A DNA stretch of 64,000 bases from Polyodon spathula (lineage: Eukaryota; Chordata; Actinopteri; Acipenseriformes; Polyodontidae). The DNA lies in contig NC_054534.1 in the NCBI RefSeq assembly GCF_017654505.1, positions 46,227,226 through 46,291,225 of the forward strand. The letters run 5' to 3'. This document shows, piece after piece, positions 32,863-44,429 of this stretch. Under the pieces are notes generated by a model. It worked only from the letters and a program-made list of their open reading frames with translations. It searched no databases and was not told the origin of the DNA. The position numbers and the translations under genes were made by a program. Position 1 is the stretch's first letter. Every line of letters starts with the position of its first letter.

Positions 32863-34299
32863 TAAATTTAAATCATTTTAATATGCATGTTTTTTTGTTT
32901 TTTTTAGCCTGTAAAGTTATAGATGCACAGCCTCAGAAGAGCATATAGCACCTATAAAAAAATGTCTGGGATGCTCCATCGCCCACAGTCACAGTTTTAT
33001 GTGAAATGTATATATGTGTTTACAGTCTTCCTATATAGTTGATATATTTTTATTAGCGGATAAGGTAAAACATTACTTTTTGGTTCTTGGTGCATATAAA
33101 TAAATTATTACTTGAACAAGATTTTGATAGGAGCAGATGCTTTACGATCATACATTTAATTTTAAATATTGCAGTTAACAACCTAAATCTTTTATATGTA
33201 GACAAATATTGCTTCCTGATGTATTTGTGCCCTTTAATTTGATCATTGTAATTGTTAATGTGAATAGCGATATTGCTTCTGTCGGAGTATTGAACGGCAA
33301 TGATCATTTGTATATGTACACACACACACACATTTTTACTGGTAATGCATAAAACTAATTATACAATATATATGTATGCATTTGCGTTTTGACTAGTTTT
33401 TTTTTCACTCTTTTGGGCTAGGTTTCGATTATGCTTATATAACATTGCTAACACGTTGAACCAGAACTATTTTTTGGCGGATTACACAGTTTAAATGCTC
33501 ATTACTTACTCATTTAAAACTCCCACGAACACAAACAATTATGTACGAAATGAAATCCACCAGCAGGTAAAACAGAGGTCTTCTTTAGAAAATATGATAT
33601 TTAATGGATTAAAAGGTCGAAAAATTCTGCGGATTTTGCCGTTTCCACCGAAAATGAAACCCCTTTTATGTCACCAGGGTGTAGATAATGTAGAATTTAG
33701 TGAACCTGTTATCTCTTGCACAAAGAAAATCATACTATTTGAAAATAACCCCAGATGTCTGCACTCATGAACCAAAACTGTATGTCAGAATTTCTTCATC
33801 TTTATTTTTTATTCTTTGTTCATTAACTGTGGAGGTCAAAGTAAAAATGAACATCTCACCTCAAAAGCCCATCCTCTGTGTTTGACGTTTTGCACATCAC
33901 CAGTGATATTTATACACAAACAATACAACTATATAATTAAATATAAAAACACATTAATTTAATTAGGGATAAGTTACAAACGAGTCATTCTAATTGATAC
34001 ATTTATCATCTAAATCAACCATTAACAGGTTTTGAAACATTCCTCACTTTACCTCAATTGACTACAATTTAAAGATTCCAACATTGAAATTGATAAATAG
34101 TTCCTAATAATCATTTTAATAAACATACTACATGAATAAATACAAATGTTAGTTTATAATATTATAATATGTCCAATTTGTTTTAAATTAAGTAATTGTA
34201 TTACAGTAATTATAGCAAAACAGTACAGTGCATGCTGTGCCAAGTCATTTAAGCTTTTATAAAGCCAAAGTAGGCAATACCAAATTACTGGAGGGGAAA
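31286..34299. other. no recognisable gene
   Basis: Three kilobases of AT-rich sequence with T runs (31541-31558), a (GA)n tract (32803-32860) and a short (CA)n run near 33320. The open frame at 33495-33770 (91 codons, plus) has no recognised motif. A T/G-rich stretch at 32200-32340 could be an old LTR fragment, but I cannot support it. Confidence 0.5.
32803..32860. repeat. (GA)n microsatellite
   Basis: Perfect GA run of about 57 bp. Confidence 0.97.
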
Positions 34300-34719
34300 T
34301 GTGGCAACTTGGTTAACAGTGTGCGGTTGCAGAAATGAAGCAGTGATCAATGACCAGACAGACAACGATAATCCAGGTGCAATGATATTTTATTTGTACA
34401 ATCCAAAGTCTGATGACAAACAGCAGTAAACAACAACAATGAGAAGACACAATACATGTTAATCCCCGGGTTGGTCCCGTAATAATAATAGTCCTGTTCC
34501 TAAACCCCCACACGTAACACAAAACACAAACACAACTCCACAGTGCGTGCTAAAGTGCTAGTGGTATAAATAGAGTTATTCCTGAAACAATGTGCAGTGA
34601 TGTCTGGGTAAGTGCTGGTGTTTGGCGACAGCTCCGAATCATGTTCCCTTTAAGGGGTTGAAACGTGTAGAAATAAAAACTAGTTTAATTTCAATAAGCA
34701 GCAGTGTCACTACTCAACA
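34300..34719 (-). mobile_element. Gypsy-type LTR
   Basis: The minus-strand orientation begins TGTTGAGTAGTGACACTG and ends GTTAACCAAGTTGCCACA, with AATAAAAT as a poly(A) signal upstream of the end. It shares the motif CGGAGCTGTCGC (34636-34625) and a related 30-bp terminus with the LTRs at 37968-38400 and 46579-46871. No target duplication was found, so the outer boundaries are approximate. Confidence 0.65.
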
Positions 34720-36194
34720 AAAATAACTTTCAGACAGTTCAGTTTTCTGTCTTAAAATAAATAAATATGAGGTTTGCATTTTTTCTCTATGGAGAAAGGG
34801 ACATACAATGCTTCCTTAAACAGTGGCACTGCTGGTGGTTTCTATTTCACCAGAAAATGTCAATAGAATTAAATCATATATCTATACTACAGTGTTTGAA
34901 CTTTACATGCTATTTATGTGCTTGTAGTTCAGATAGACAAGTGTTTCACTATCTATAGAAACTGAATGGCTTTTTTGTTACCATTGGATACAATTGTCTC
35001 CTATTGGCATTGATTCCCTGTTAAAAGCGATGATGAAGTATTGCCATTAGTGTTACACTGAAATGTACAGTAAACCCCTTTCCAATGTGCAGTGTTGGAA
35101 ATTAACAAAATGATTCATTGAATTGATGAATTGTACAATTGTACATTGTACAAACAAAGAAAAACAGAACAGTGAGAATCAATACTAATATTTAAAAATA
35201 ATGCATTTTTGGCCCTGTTGTAGGGTGCGGTTATCCTTGCAAGGTTATTGGTTTATAATTTGTTGCAGTTTGGCAGATATAGTGTTAAAATTCCTCCTAT
35301 CCCTGCATGAAAAGTAGGCATTTTCTGGCAAGTTCCACACAGATAACCATCGTACATTAGTCAACAGTGGCAGGGCTTGTTCAGTGTGAATGGAGCAGTG
35401 AAAAGCATACATTTTAAATATAAAAATATCTCGTAAAAGCTACGACAATGGTGTGGGAGGGTAGTGGGCAGAGCTTATGAAAGGACCAGAAATGACAGCA
35501 CACAGGAGCCAGAAGTGACGTTTAGTCCTGGAGCCCTGTATCAACAATGGGATCTGGGCAGGATTTTATTTTAACTCACAATGAAAATAAACAGTCCAGT
35601 ATTGCAGAAAACAAACAAGAAAACCACCTGGAATATCAACGCCTCTTGGCTCCCTTCCAAGGAATAACGACTCGTCCTGGGTTTTTTCCCCACCGTGGTA
35701 ATCCATCAATTATAGCAGGTTGGTAAAAGCAAAATAACAAAGCACAATGCGTCTCTTCCGTGTTTTCAGTTCAGGACAGGGAGACCGAATGGCAAAACTA
35801 CACTGCCTAAATAATGCAGAGTCCTGCCCCTGCAATCAGCACTCTGATTGCAATGACGGGACTTGGCGGCCGCATGGTTCTACCTTGGGCAAAGATGGCT
35901 GCCCGACCCGGAACTTACTGTCTGGTCAGAGATCAGCCTCCTGACCCAATCACTGTCAACCCTATACAGCGTGCCGGTGGTCGGGAGGGTGAATTACGAT
36001 AGGGACTCCTTTTCAATCCTATGGATGGATATTAGAAAATTAATAAATAAAAGTTAAATATCCTGCCGGCAACCTGGCCCTTTTAACTTTTTTTACTCAG
36101 ACACTGTGAGAGACAGCCGTGCTTGTACGTCTGACCTTTAAAACAAGGTCCTACTTATGTATTTCTGGTAGATGACCATATTAGGCAATAGCCT
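34720..36194. other. no recognisable gene
   Basis: Nothing coding recognised. 35450-36050 has higher GC and could be a degraded LTR or the 5' portion of the following DIRS fragment, but I see no diagnostic ends. Confidence 0.45.
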
Positions 36195-37040
36195 GGAATA
36201 CAAGTGCTTTGGAATGTTGCTGCTGGACTTACAGGATGCGTCACCTGGTCGGGCCGTTGAACATCCCTGCACATAAACATGCTGGAGTTGCAGGCAGTTT
36301 ACCTTGCCCTCCAGCACTTTTTCTCTCTGTGCTTGGAGGAGCACATGTGTTGGTCCAGATGGACAACACATCAGTGGTGACATATGTCAACCACCAGGAT
36401 GGCCTTCAGTCCCTGGGGTTGCATCACATTGCCTTCCAGCTCCTGACTTGGGCCCAACGGTTAGGGTTAGTATTCTATCCACCACTTAGGTGGTACACTT
36501 GTCATTGACGCAATAGCCCGCAAGTGGCCCAGGACATTCCTTTATGCAGTCCCACCAATAGCGTTGCTCCCGACCTTCCTGAGCTCAGTGGCCCAGGAGA
36601 ATCTGGTTTTCGACTCTGTGCTAGCTCCTACAAGGCCAGCCCCGGGAGATCCCGCTTTGCCTAGATCTCCTCAGTCAGGTGAAAGGCACTCTCTGGCATC
36701 CGGAATCAGGCAGGTTCCATTTATGGGTCTGGCCCCTGAATGGGACCGCTTGTCAGCCCTAGGGCTATTTGACGTGATCATGGGCACGTTGCAGAATGCT
36801 AGGGCAGGCTCCACTAGGTCGTTATACGTCTGTAAGTGGAGACTAGAGGTCATGACCCAGTATCTTGCCCTATGCCAGTTATCTTGCAGTTTCTGCAAGA
36901 ACTTCTGGATGCCATTAGGTCACCTTCTAATTTTAAGGTGTATCTGGTGGCCATTTCTGTGTGCCATGCCCCTGCTGATTCTGTATCTAGGGGTGTGCAT
37001 TTCTTGGCGACCCGTTTTCTGAAGGGTGCTTGGTGCTGAA
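36195..37040 (+). mobile_element. DIRS1-like fragment (RNase H to recombinase)
   Basis: Plus-strand frames read MLELQAVYLALQHFFSL-type RNase H text. The frame 36209-36508 gives HVLVQMDNTSVVTYVNHQDG and SLGLHHIAFQLLTWAQR. The spacer then follows (FLYAVPPIALLPTFL in another frame), and then the recombinase N-terminus (36836-37039: MPVILQFLQELLDAIRSPSN, FKVYLVAISVCHAPAD). It is the same family as the 6.2-9.9 kb element but shorter, with frameshifts. RT and gag are absent, and the recombinase is cut off at GVHFLATRFLKGAW. Confidence 0.85.
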
Positions 37041-37967
37041 AGTATTGCCATTGCCATAGTGCTTTATAGTTTAGTTCTTTTATAAGCAAGGTTATAAAAA
37101 AATTGAAGCTGATACAAATAATTAAATTAGCCCTTTGCAATAAATAAATGTATACATAAATAAACACTAGCCATAAGTAGCATCTATGATGGGTACCTAC
37201 CAAGGAAAAAGTCACGACTGTACCCCAAAATGTATTATTGCTGTGGGATACCAGGCTTTAGAGCACCCGTAGCAATGAAATACATTTTTTTAAACCTAAT
37301 TCATTGTGCAAGATATTTGTTTTAGAAGTTCGAAAACATGAAAAAGAAAAAAAGACAAATACAGGGATGCAAGACTTACATAGTGAAGTTTGAGAAAGTT
37401 ACAAAAATGCACAGGTGGATTAGCATCTACTGAGAAATTAGTTGTCTATCAGTATAGTGGATTCCCAATAATAGCACATTCTACTGACGAGAGCCTTGCA
37501 CTGTCCCTGCGAAATTTGGAATTTTTAGAGACTCCCTCTGACCCACCACTAAATGGTGCTGTGGTGGGCTTAGTTGACCCCCCCCAGTGGACTTGGCCAC
37601 CTTTTTCTTCCAGGGAGGTTTGGCTCCTTTGGCAGCTTTATCCCCTTGCCCACTATTAGGTGGCGCAGAGGGTCCGGCTACTTCAGATTACAGTAGTAGG
37701 GGACCATCTTTTGTAATGAGGTATTTTGCTTTGTGCACAGTTGTGACAGAGAAAGAACAAATCTTTGTTATAAATCTCTTGTAGGGTGCTATGTAAAGGG
37801 AACAGAGTGCCCTGGACTGTATTGCTTGACAATTCATTCCCATGGTTATGCGGAAGTTGGCCATCTAGAAAGGAGGCAGAGCTATGGTACACCAAGTCAT
37901 CAACTCGGAAGGGAAGCGATATCGCAACCATGGATTGGAGGAGAAACGGCTGAACCAGAAGGAGAAC
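37041..37967. other. no recognisable gene; tail of an LTR element
   Basis: No domain recognised. 37733-37967 on the plus strand carries an open frame that ends in a purine-rich stretch (CCAGAAGGAGAAC) directly before the TG start of an LTR, as expected for a 3' untranslated region with polypurine tract. Confidence 0.4.
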
Positions 37968-38400
37968 TGTGAATTACTGTGAGTATTTTGTTTGTTTTGT
38001 ACCGTCTAAAAATCTACTTGTTTGTTATTAGATGGCTAGCGTGATCCGGAGCTGTCGCTACAGGTCAGCACTAAACTCAGACTACACTGCACCATTGTAT
38101 ATGGATAAATTGTATTTCACCATGAGCACTATAGCACTCACTCTGGACTTGTGAACGTGTGTGCCTTTGTGTGTGTTCTACTCTGTTTATTATTAACTGT
38201 GTCTTATTATTTCGGCACTGCAACCCGTTGTTTTGGAGCAGTGCAGTACACATTGTTGTTTATTGCCGGGATTATTCTTTGTGGTCGACAGACCAGGATT
38301 ATAAAAATAAAACCTATTTAGATCGTGAACTTTGTTGTCTGTCTTCTGTTTCATAATCATATCACCACTAAACCTGCACACTGTAAACCACTTTGCAACA
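37968..38400 (+). mobile_element. Gypsy-type LTR
   Basis: About 433 bp, starting TGTGAATTACTGTGAG after a purine tract and ending TAAACCACTTTGCAACA, with AATAAA at 38306-38311. It shares CGGAGCTGTCGC (38047-38058) and its terminus with two other LTRs in the window. Probably the 3' LTR of an element whose internal part has gone. Confidence 0.6.
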
Positions 38401-38430
38401 ACAGTTTAAAAGGTGTGATGCCTTTTTTCC

Positions 38431-39785
38431 TTAACATCTTGTGTGCTACGAGCGTATCTGGTACGTCCAATTGAAATTCATGGTGAAAAAAAAAATTGGA
38501 TTGCCATTTTTTCACTCGGGGTTGCTCATCGAGGCTTTATTACATAACATATTAGGTTGTAGTTTTAATTTCAGTATATTACATGGTTAAAATATCTTTG
38601 ATGTGACAAAGTTGCTAAATGTAATGAACAGCCTATTTCAAAGGAATCATAGCTTGTTCTGTGAAAACTGTGAAACTGTGTGAATTAAAAAAAAAAAATC
38701 TTTTCAAGGTGGATTGATAATAAAAAAAAAATAAGCTTACCTTTGATTAGTAGCTGTTTTATCTGCCTACTGCCTACATCTTGTTTTGTTTATATTGACA
38801 GTAGAGGAAGATACTTCCTGCTAATGGATGTTATCACATGACACCATTGCAACGTATCAAGTATGTGGGAGGTACTGCAGGTCAAATGTTTCTTTTTTCT
38901 CTCACCGTGTAAACTCATCGATCATAGGCTAAAAATAAATAAATAAAAATTAGGAACCACCTAGTTTTTTTATTTGATCTTCATTTTTCTACCATTCCCC
39001 AAAAAACTTTTTTTTTTTTTTATTCATCATCAGATTTTGTTTCAAGATCCATTTGATTTTTTCCTTTTTGTTTTTTTGAGGTAATGATTTACATTAAAAT
39101 TTATTGGATTTAGTTTTTTCTTCTCTCTTCGATTTGACAGCAATTTGTTTCTAGGGAGTGTGTGTTGGGACTGGTGAATAAATCTAGAAATGATTTATTT
39201 TGGTCCACTGACCCTGTTCACGCTTGCCCTATTTTCCCTGCCACCATGAGTCAGGACAGGTTGCAATTAATTTAAAAAAAATTTCACTATAATGATAATT
39301 CTAATGCTCTCCCGAGGGACCATCCTGAATTTGACAGACTCTTCAAATTGCGTCCCCTTCTCGATCACCTACAGAAGAGGCATGTTCACCTTGCAAAAAT
39401 GTATCTGTGCATTCAAGGGGAGGTTCATTTTTAAACAGTATATTCCCATGAAACGTGCCCGTTATGGGATTAAACTGTACAAACTGTGTGAGCGCTCCAC
39501 TGGGTACACTCAATGGTTCACAGTGTACACAGGGAAGGAGTCTCAGATTGAGCTGCCTGGCTGGCCCCCATGGTTGCAGACCACTGAGAGAATTGTATGA
39601 GATATGGTTTTAACCCTCCTAAATTTGGGCTTGTGGCCATTGTTGTGCATATTTGATGAACACTGGATGTACATAGTTTGCATTTCTATGGCATAACAAA
39701 CTGAACAGTTATGTGTAGGAATAATATTTTGTTTTTGGACTTTTTAAATTCAGTTTTTTTTCCAGATGGACGTACTGTACATTAA
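38431..39785 (+). mobile_element. piggyBac-like transposon remnant
   Basis: It encloses transposase text (39190-39650). Possible ends are TTAACATCTTGTGTGC at 38431 and a TTAA at 39782-39785. GTACGTCCA lies near the left end (38461) and its complement TGGACGTAC near the right end (39767), in inverted positions. TTAA target use and this inverted motif fit piggyBac, but the ends are an inference. Confidence 0.5.
39190..39650 (+). pseudogene. piggyBac-type (PGBD-like) transposase fragment
   Basis: Frames in order: LFWSTDPVHACPIFPATMSQ, then KFHYNDNSNALPRDHPEFDR and LFKLRPFLDHL, then (39292-39600 frame) FKGRFIFKQYIPMKRARYGI, KLYKLCERSTGYTQWFTVYT and TERIV. These match the conserved middle of piggyBac transposases, which cut and paste at TTAA. 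The segment that should hold the first catalytic Asp (a DES-type motif just before PFKGR) is reduced to LQKCICAFKGR, so the key residue is lost. The N- and C-terminal parts are absent. Confidence 0.85.
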
Positions 39786-39920
39786 TTTATCCTTTTTTTT
39801 AAATTTGAACATTTATACTTTGTGTACCAGTGTATTTTATTATTTTGTTAAGATGTCATTTATCATTTAAATTTTATTTGTGTTCTTCCTTTCGAATATT
39901 CTGGGCGAAACGTATTATTG

Positions 39921-39946
39921 TTTTTTTTTTTTTTTTTTTTTTTTTT
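39921..39946. repeat. T26 homopolymer
   Basis: Uninterrupted T run. Confidence 0.95.
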
Positions 39947-41074
39947 GCTACATTGTTCCATTATGATGCATTCAGCAAGAGCGTAATAGAGAGGTGCTTT
40001 ATTTTGGATTGTAGGGAAAACAAATTGAAATCTAAATATCGATTTTTTAAATTTTTATTATGGATCGATTCGATATTGGGAGGCTCAATTATCAATTTCA
40101 GTTTTCAGGTTAACCTGACCCTAACACCTATGTGTTATCTTTGAAGCAGGACTGGTTGAGAAACAGCTGAGATGTTAAAGTCTAATATTGCATAGACACT
40201 TTTTACCTTTATGAGTCACAATATCACAAACACAGCTGGCAAGCTTAAATTGCTGTTGCTGAATATGTGTAGTTCTGTTAAGTCAAATAATACAGTTTGA
40301 ATGACTCATTTTAATATCTTGGTGTCTCATAAACTATATTAAAGAGCAAGTCGCTTCAAATGACATTTTAAGATTTTTTTTTTTTTTTGTCATCTTACCT
40401 TTTTATGATGTTTAAACTGTCCTGAGTAGGTCCAAGTGTGGTTTCTCCAATAATAAGTTTTACTCAGTTTCTTTTATAATCTGAGTAAAGATTTAATTGT
40501 TTTGAAATTGTCAGGTCAGAACTTTAAAATGGTTATTTTTTACATTCATATTCATGAAGAATGGAGAAATGTGACACTTTTTGTTTCCTCTTGTTGTTTC
40601 TAGCAAACAGATCACACATAGCTACTTTTTGTTTTTTACGACCTCTTCAGCCATAGAATAATTCTCCTTTCTGTTGAACTATTGATTCTGGGAATACTTT
40701 GCCTTCATCAGCTTTGTTTCAGCACCTGCACCATTTTTGGGAACAAGAGATCCTGGCAGCTGTATAGGAGCATGGTGTTTTGTGTACCTTTGCTGTTTGG
40801 ATGACTCCTGTGTCTCTTGGGAGACCTGCCTCCCTGCATATTGATGTTTTCTTACAGCTTGCTTTAGCTAATTTCAGCAGTTTACAGATTCACTGTATAT
40901 TTGATTTATAAGTTCCTTGTTATGTTCCTGTTGTCACATAACTTCACATATAGGTGTGACAAGAGTGCAGGAGTGATGCAATACGTGAAAGAAGCAAACA
41001 GAGAGATTTATAATCCTGTTTGGAAAAGTTTTTATTCTTTTATTCCAGGTCTGACGACCAAACAATAATCCCCC
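39947..41074. other. no recognisable gene
   Basis: AT-rich sequence with T runs. Nothing recognised. Confidence 0.5.
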
Positions 41075-42134
41075 TGTCACAAAGATGGTCAAGTGGGTGA
41101 CATCAGAACCAAAAAGGAATGAACACAAAGACAGGACGGAAGAATTGAAATGATGACGCGCTTGCTTGCGCCGGTTTATTGTAAATAAAAGGTTTAATAA
41201 ACACGAAAACACAGGACACGGCAGTTCACTCCAAAATAAATATACAAACAAAAACGGACTAACACGTAACAAAACAGTGAGCAGATCGACAGACTAACAA
41301 AACACAGTGAATTTAAACAAACAAGTATCATGCTGGTCCCACCAGCACAAAATAGCAATTGATTCTAAACTCTATTTGGTTTCTCCTTCTCTCTCTCCCG
41401 TTTTCCACTCACCAAACACCCAACCCTGAGAGAATAAAACGTGCATCTATATATACTGTTGTGCTGGGATTCAATTACTAATTAATCATTCACTTGAATC
41501 CCAGCAGAAAGTCCAGCACAATGTCCTGGGCCAGGACCGGAGGCTTCAAGGGGCCTACAGGTCATAAGACTGTCAGCAGCAATGCTGACAGCAGGGTGGC
41601 ATACTCCTGCCAGGGTATTCCTGGCAGCAGAAAGGCTGCTTGGGGGGTGGTCTCCTGACCTCCCCCCTTCTTCAGAGCCGGCAGCTCCCCTTGGTGAGGC
41701 TCCGACCACAGTACTTCCGGCAGCGAAGAAGCTGCAGTGGGAGCAGGTCTCCTGACCTCCCCCCCTCCGATCTCCGGCAGCAAAACTGCTGCAGTGGGAG
41801 TAGGTCTCCTGACCACTCTCACAATCTCCGGCAGCAAAACTGCTGCAGTGGGAGCAGGTCTCCTGACCTCTCTCACAATCTCCGGCAGCAAAACTGCTGC
41901 AGTGGGAGCAGGTCTCCTGACCTCCCCCACGATCTCCGGCAGCGAAACTGCTGCTGGGGTTGGTGGTCTCCAGACCTCCTCACTCTTCTTCGTGGCCTGC
42001 AGCTCCCCTTGGTGGGGTTCCGGCCACAGTACTTCCTGCTGCGATGCGGAGCAACAGGCAGCCCCAGGCGAAGCTGAGCGGCGGGCAATCCCATCCTTGA
42101 GCGAAGCGAGGCAGGCATCCTTGGGCGAAGCGAA
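41075..42134 (-). mobile_element. second copy of the GC-rich LTR retrotransposon, truncated
   Basis: 41075-41500 is a diverged 3' LTR (minus strand; end GACCATCTTTGTGACA; shared ACACAGGACACGGCA, CACCAAACACCCAACCCTG). Its U3 start and the purine tract are missing. It runs directly into the coding remnant 41530-42130, where the minus-strand text LPEIVREVRRPAPTAAVL is repeated about four times from a roughly 57-bp DNA unit, followed by EPHQGELPALKKGG as in the first copy. The right end stops inside the 24-bp repeat (GGCGAAGCGA) at the junction with a Tc1-type end. Confidence 0.75.
41735..41960. repeat. ~54-60-bp tandem repeats in the LTR-element ORF
   Basis: Four units containing CGGCAGCAAAACTGCTGCAG and GGTCTCCTGACC, with multiple-of-three spacing. 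CAGCAAAACTGCTG is internally self-complementary. Confidence 0.85.
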
Positions 42135-42208
42135 ATTTCAATGTACCATTTGTAATTCAGTAATATGAGGGAATTGATCAGGGGTCTGAGTACTTTTGCA
42201 AGCCACTG
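42135..42208. mobile_element. Tc1-like terminal segment
   Basis: Ends GGGGTCTGAGTACTTTTGCA and AGCCACTG, directly followed by TG/TA repeats. This is the right-end signature of a Tc1-like family. The other end is absent, the segment being joined to the LTR-element repeat. Confidence 0.65.
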
Positions 42209-42227
42209 TGTGTGTGTATATATATAT

Positions 42228-42294
<67 letters not shown>

Positions 42295-42297
42295 TAT
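42209..42297. repeat. (TG)n/(TA)n microsatellite
   Basis: A short TG run passing into about 75 bp of TA, directly abutting the transposon end. Confidence 0.95.
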
Positions 42298-42401
42298 TGA
42301 AGTAATTCAGTTATCATAATTTAATAAATGTATTGCAAATGTATTCAAGAGTGGTTTATACATATTTAAATTTCTCATACAAATAAACAGGTAGAGAATA
42401 A

Positions 42402-42543
42402 TGTTTAAATGTTTAATATGAAAATACATTTTTTAACACTTCGTAGGCTGTATATCTTACCCTTTTACATGTGTCATATGTTTAAAGATATGTTTTGCTA
42501 CAATAACTATGAATACATTTCCATTAACATTCAAAGAGTTAAA
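42402..42543 (+). repeat. direct repeat flanking the CR1/L2-like LINE, left copy
   Basis: Shares ATGTTTAATATGAAAATACA, ATATGTTTTGCTACAATAAC and CCATTAACATTCAAAGAG with 43504-43655 in the same orientation and order. It is shorter than the right copy because the right copy contains extra LINE-like segments. Confidence 0.85.
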
Positions 42544-42594
42544 TAACTAATCTATGATATCTATATATGATGATATATATATTTTAATAAGAAC

Positions 42595-43490
42595 ATAAGA
42601 ACATAAAATAGAGGAGGCCATTCGGCCCATCTTGCTCGTTTGGTTGTTAGTAGCATATTGATCCCAAAATCTCATCAAGCAGCTTCTTGAAGGATCCCAG
42701 GGTGTCAGCTTCAACAACATTACTGGGGAGTTGATTCCAGACCCTCACAATTCTCTGTGTAAAAAAGTGTCTCCTATTTTCTGTTCTGAATGCCCCTTTT
42801 TCTAAACTCCATTTGTGACCCCTGGTCCTTGTTTCTTTTTTCAGGCTGAAAAAGTCCCTTGCGTCGACACTGTCAATACCTTTTAGAATTTTGAATGCTG
42901 AATTAGGTCGCCACGTAGTCTTCTTTGTTCAAGACTGAACAGATTCAATTCTTTTAGCCTGTCTGCATATGACATGCCTTTTAAGCCCGGAATCATTCTG
43001 GTCGCTCTTCTTTGCACTCTTTCTAGAGCATACTTTTTTATAGCGAGGTGACCAGAACTGCACACAATATTCAAGATGAGGTCTTACAAGTGCATTGTAC
43101 AGTTTTAACATTACTTGTAACATTACTTCCCTTGATTTAAATTCAACACTTTTCACAATGTATCCGAGTATCTTGTTGGCCTTTTTTATAGCTTCCCCAC
43201 ATTGTGTAGATGAAGACATTTCTGAGTCAACAAAAACTCCTAGGTCTTTTTCATAGATTCCTTCTCCATTTCAATATCTCCCATATGATATTTATAATGT
43301 ACATTTTTATTTTCCTGCGTGCAGTACCTTACACTTTTCTCTATTAAATGTCATTTGCCATGTGTCTGCCCAGTTCTGAATCTTGTCTAGATCATTTTGA
43401 ATGACCTTTGCTGCTGCAACAGTGTTTGCCACTCCTCCTACTTTTGTGTCGTCTGCAAATTTAACATTTGCTTATATACCAGAATCTAAA
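42595..43490 (-). pseudogene. CR1/L2-type LINE, 3' part of ORF2
   Basis: Minus-strand text: KKANKILGYIVKSVEFKSRE and [15 protein letters not shown] (43219-42929 frame), then [20 protein letters not shown] and [20 protein letters not shown] (43074-42883 frame), then ELLRVWNQLPSNVVEADTLG and FKKLLDEILG downstream. This is the C-terminal region of CR1/L2/Rex-type RT proteins, after the catalytic palm. One frameshift separates the two main frames and stops follow. 5'-truncation is typical of such insertions. Confidence 0.85.
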
Positions 43491-43503
43491 CATTAATGTA
43501 GAT

Positions 43504-43655
43504 AATGAATAAATGTTTAATATGAAAATACATTTTTTACCACACTCCATTCGTAGGCTTTTCCTCTATCAGTACCCTTTTACTATGTGTTAACCACTTA
43601 ATCCAGATATGTTTTGCTACAATAACTATGAATACATTTCCATTAACATTCAAAG
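43504..43655 (+). repeat. direct repeat flanking the LINE, right copy (mosaic)
   Basis: Homologous to 42402-42543 but interleaved with short pieces that resemble LINE sequence (CCACACTCCATTC, TGTTAACCACTTAATCC). Downstream, AACCACTCCCTATTCC and AAAAAATCAAGCAGG recur out of order up to about 43810. Confidence 0.75.
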
Positions 43656-44189
43656 AGACTTTGTCAATAACTTTCTATGAAATCTAAATAAACCATGTCA
43701 TATGCTTTGCAATGTCCATTATCGATGTTGCATCCTCAAAAAAATCAATCCCTACTTTCTGTTTTCTAAAATGTCAACCACTCCCTATTCCAAAAAATCA
43801 AGCAGGTTAGATCTAGCCATGTCTAAAATTTCCATTTTGGCTCTGATCTGAAAGCAAATTCTTGATATCCTGAAACAACTAAATTAACATATTCTTCACC
43901 ACACATCGGTCCTCCAGAGACAAGATAGGTTTTTGTAGCATTTACCACAATCGCAAGCAATCACTATTTCAACCAATTAAATGCTATTAAGGTCGCTATC
44001 ATCCAAAATTTGTCTAATGTGACTGATGAAGTCATTAGTGCAGCTAAATCCGAAGTTGATCTAAGCGTCATTTTTAAATGTTCATGGAATGTTCAGTAAA
44101 CCGTTCAACTAGCCTAACACAGTTCACTGCCAATGTTCACCTAGTTGAATGCACCCCAGCTCTTCTTTCTGTTCCAAAGCTATAGGTGA
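43656..44189. other. LINE-derived mosaic, no gene
   Basis: The first 150 bp look like scrambled LINE sequence (AAATAAACCATGTCATATGC, GATGTTGCATCCTC). The remainder is not recognised. Confidence 0.5.
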
Positions 44190-44429
44190 GAGATCTAGTA
44201 CAATTGTCTGGAACTATAGATTGGGAAGTGGAGTGGGAAAATATTTTTGAAGGGTCAAAGAACCCTAACCATCAGTATATACTACAAAATTGGTCACAGA
44301 ACCTATATGACGTCTCGTAAGAGACATTGTATGGGGCAAGTAACCTGGAATTACTCTTCTCACACAAAACCCTGTCACCATTGCAGGCCAGTGTCATCAA
44401 CTTTCCAATGCAGTAACAGGAATACTTAA
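44190..44429 (+). pseudogene. L1-type LINE ORF2 C-terminal fragment
   Basis: Across frames the text reads GTIDWEVEWENIFEGSKNPN, HYKIGHRTYMTSRKRHCMGQ and CHHCRPVSSTF. This matches the C-terminal region of fish L1 ORF2 (NHQ..HYK..HRTY.TP.K.H.M) that ends with a cysteine-rich motif. It is a short, 5'-truncated, frameshifted fragment on the plus strand, separate from the minus-strand L1 fragment at 3.2-4.0 kb. Confidence 0.7.

Noticed and set aside
41640..42168. Plus-strand frames with LLTSPTISGS-type repeats
   Set aside because: Mirror of the minus-strand repeat ORF in the second LTR-element copy.
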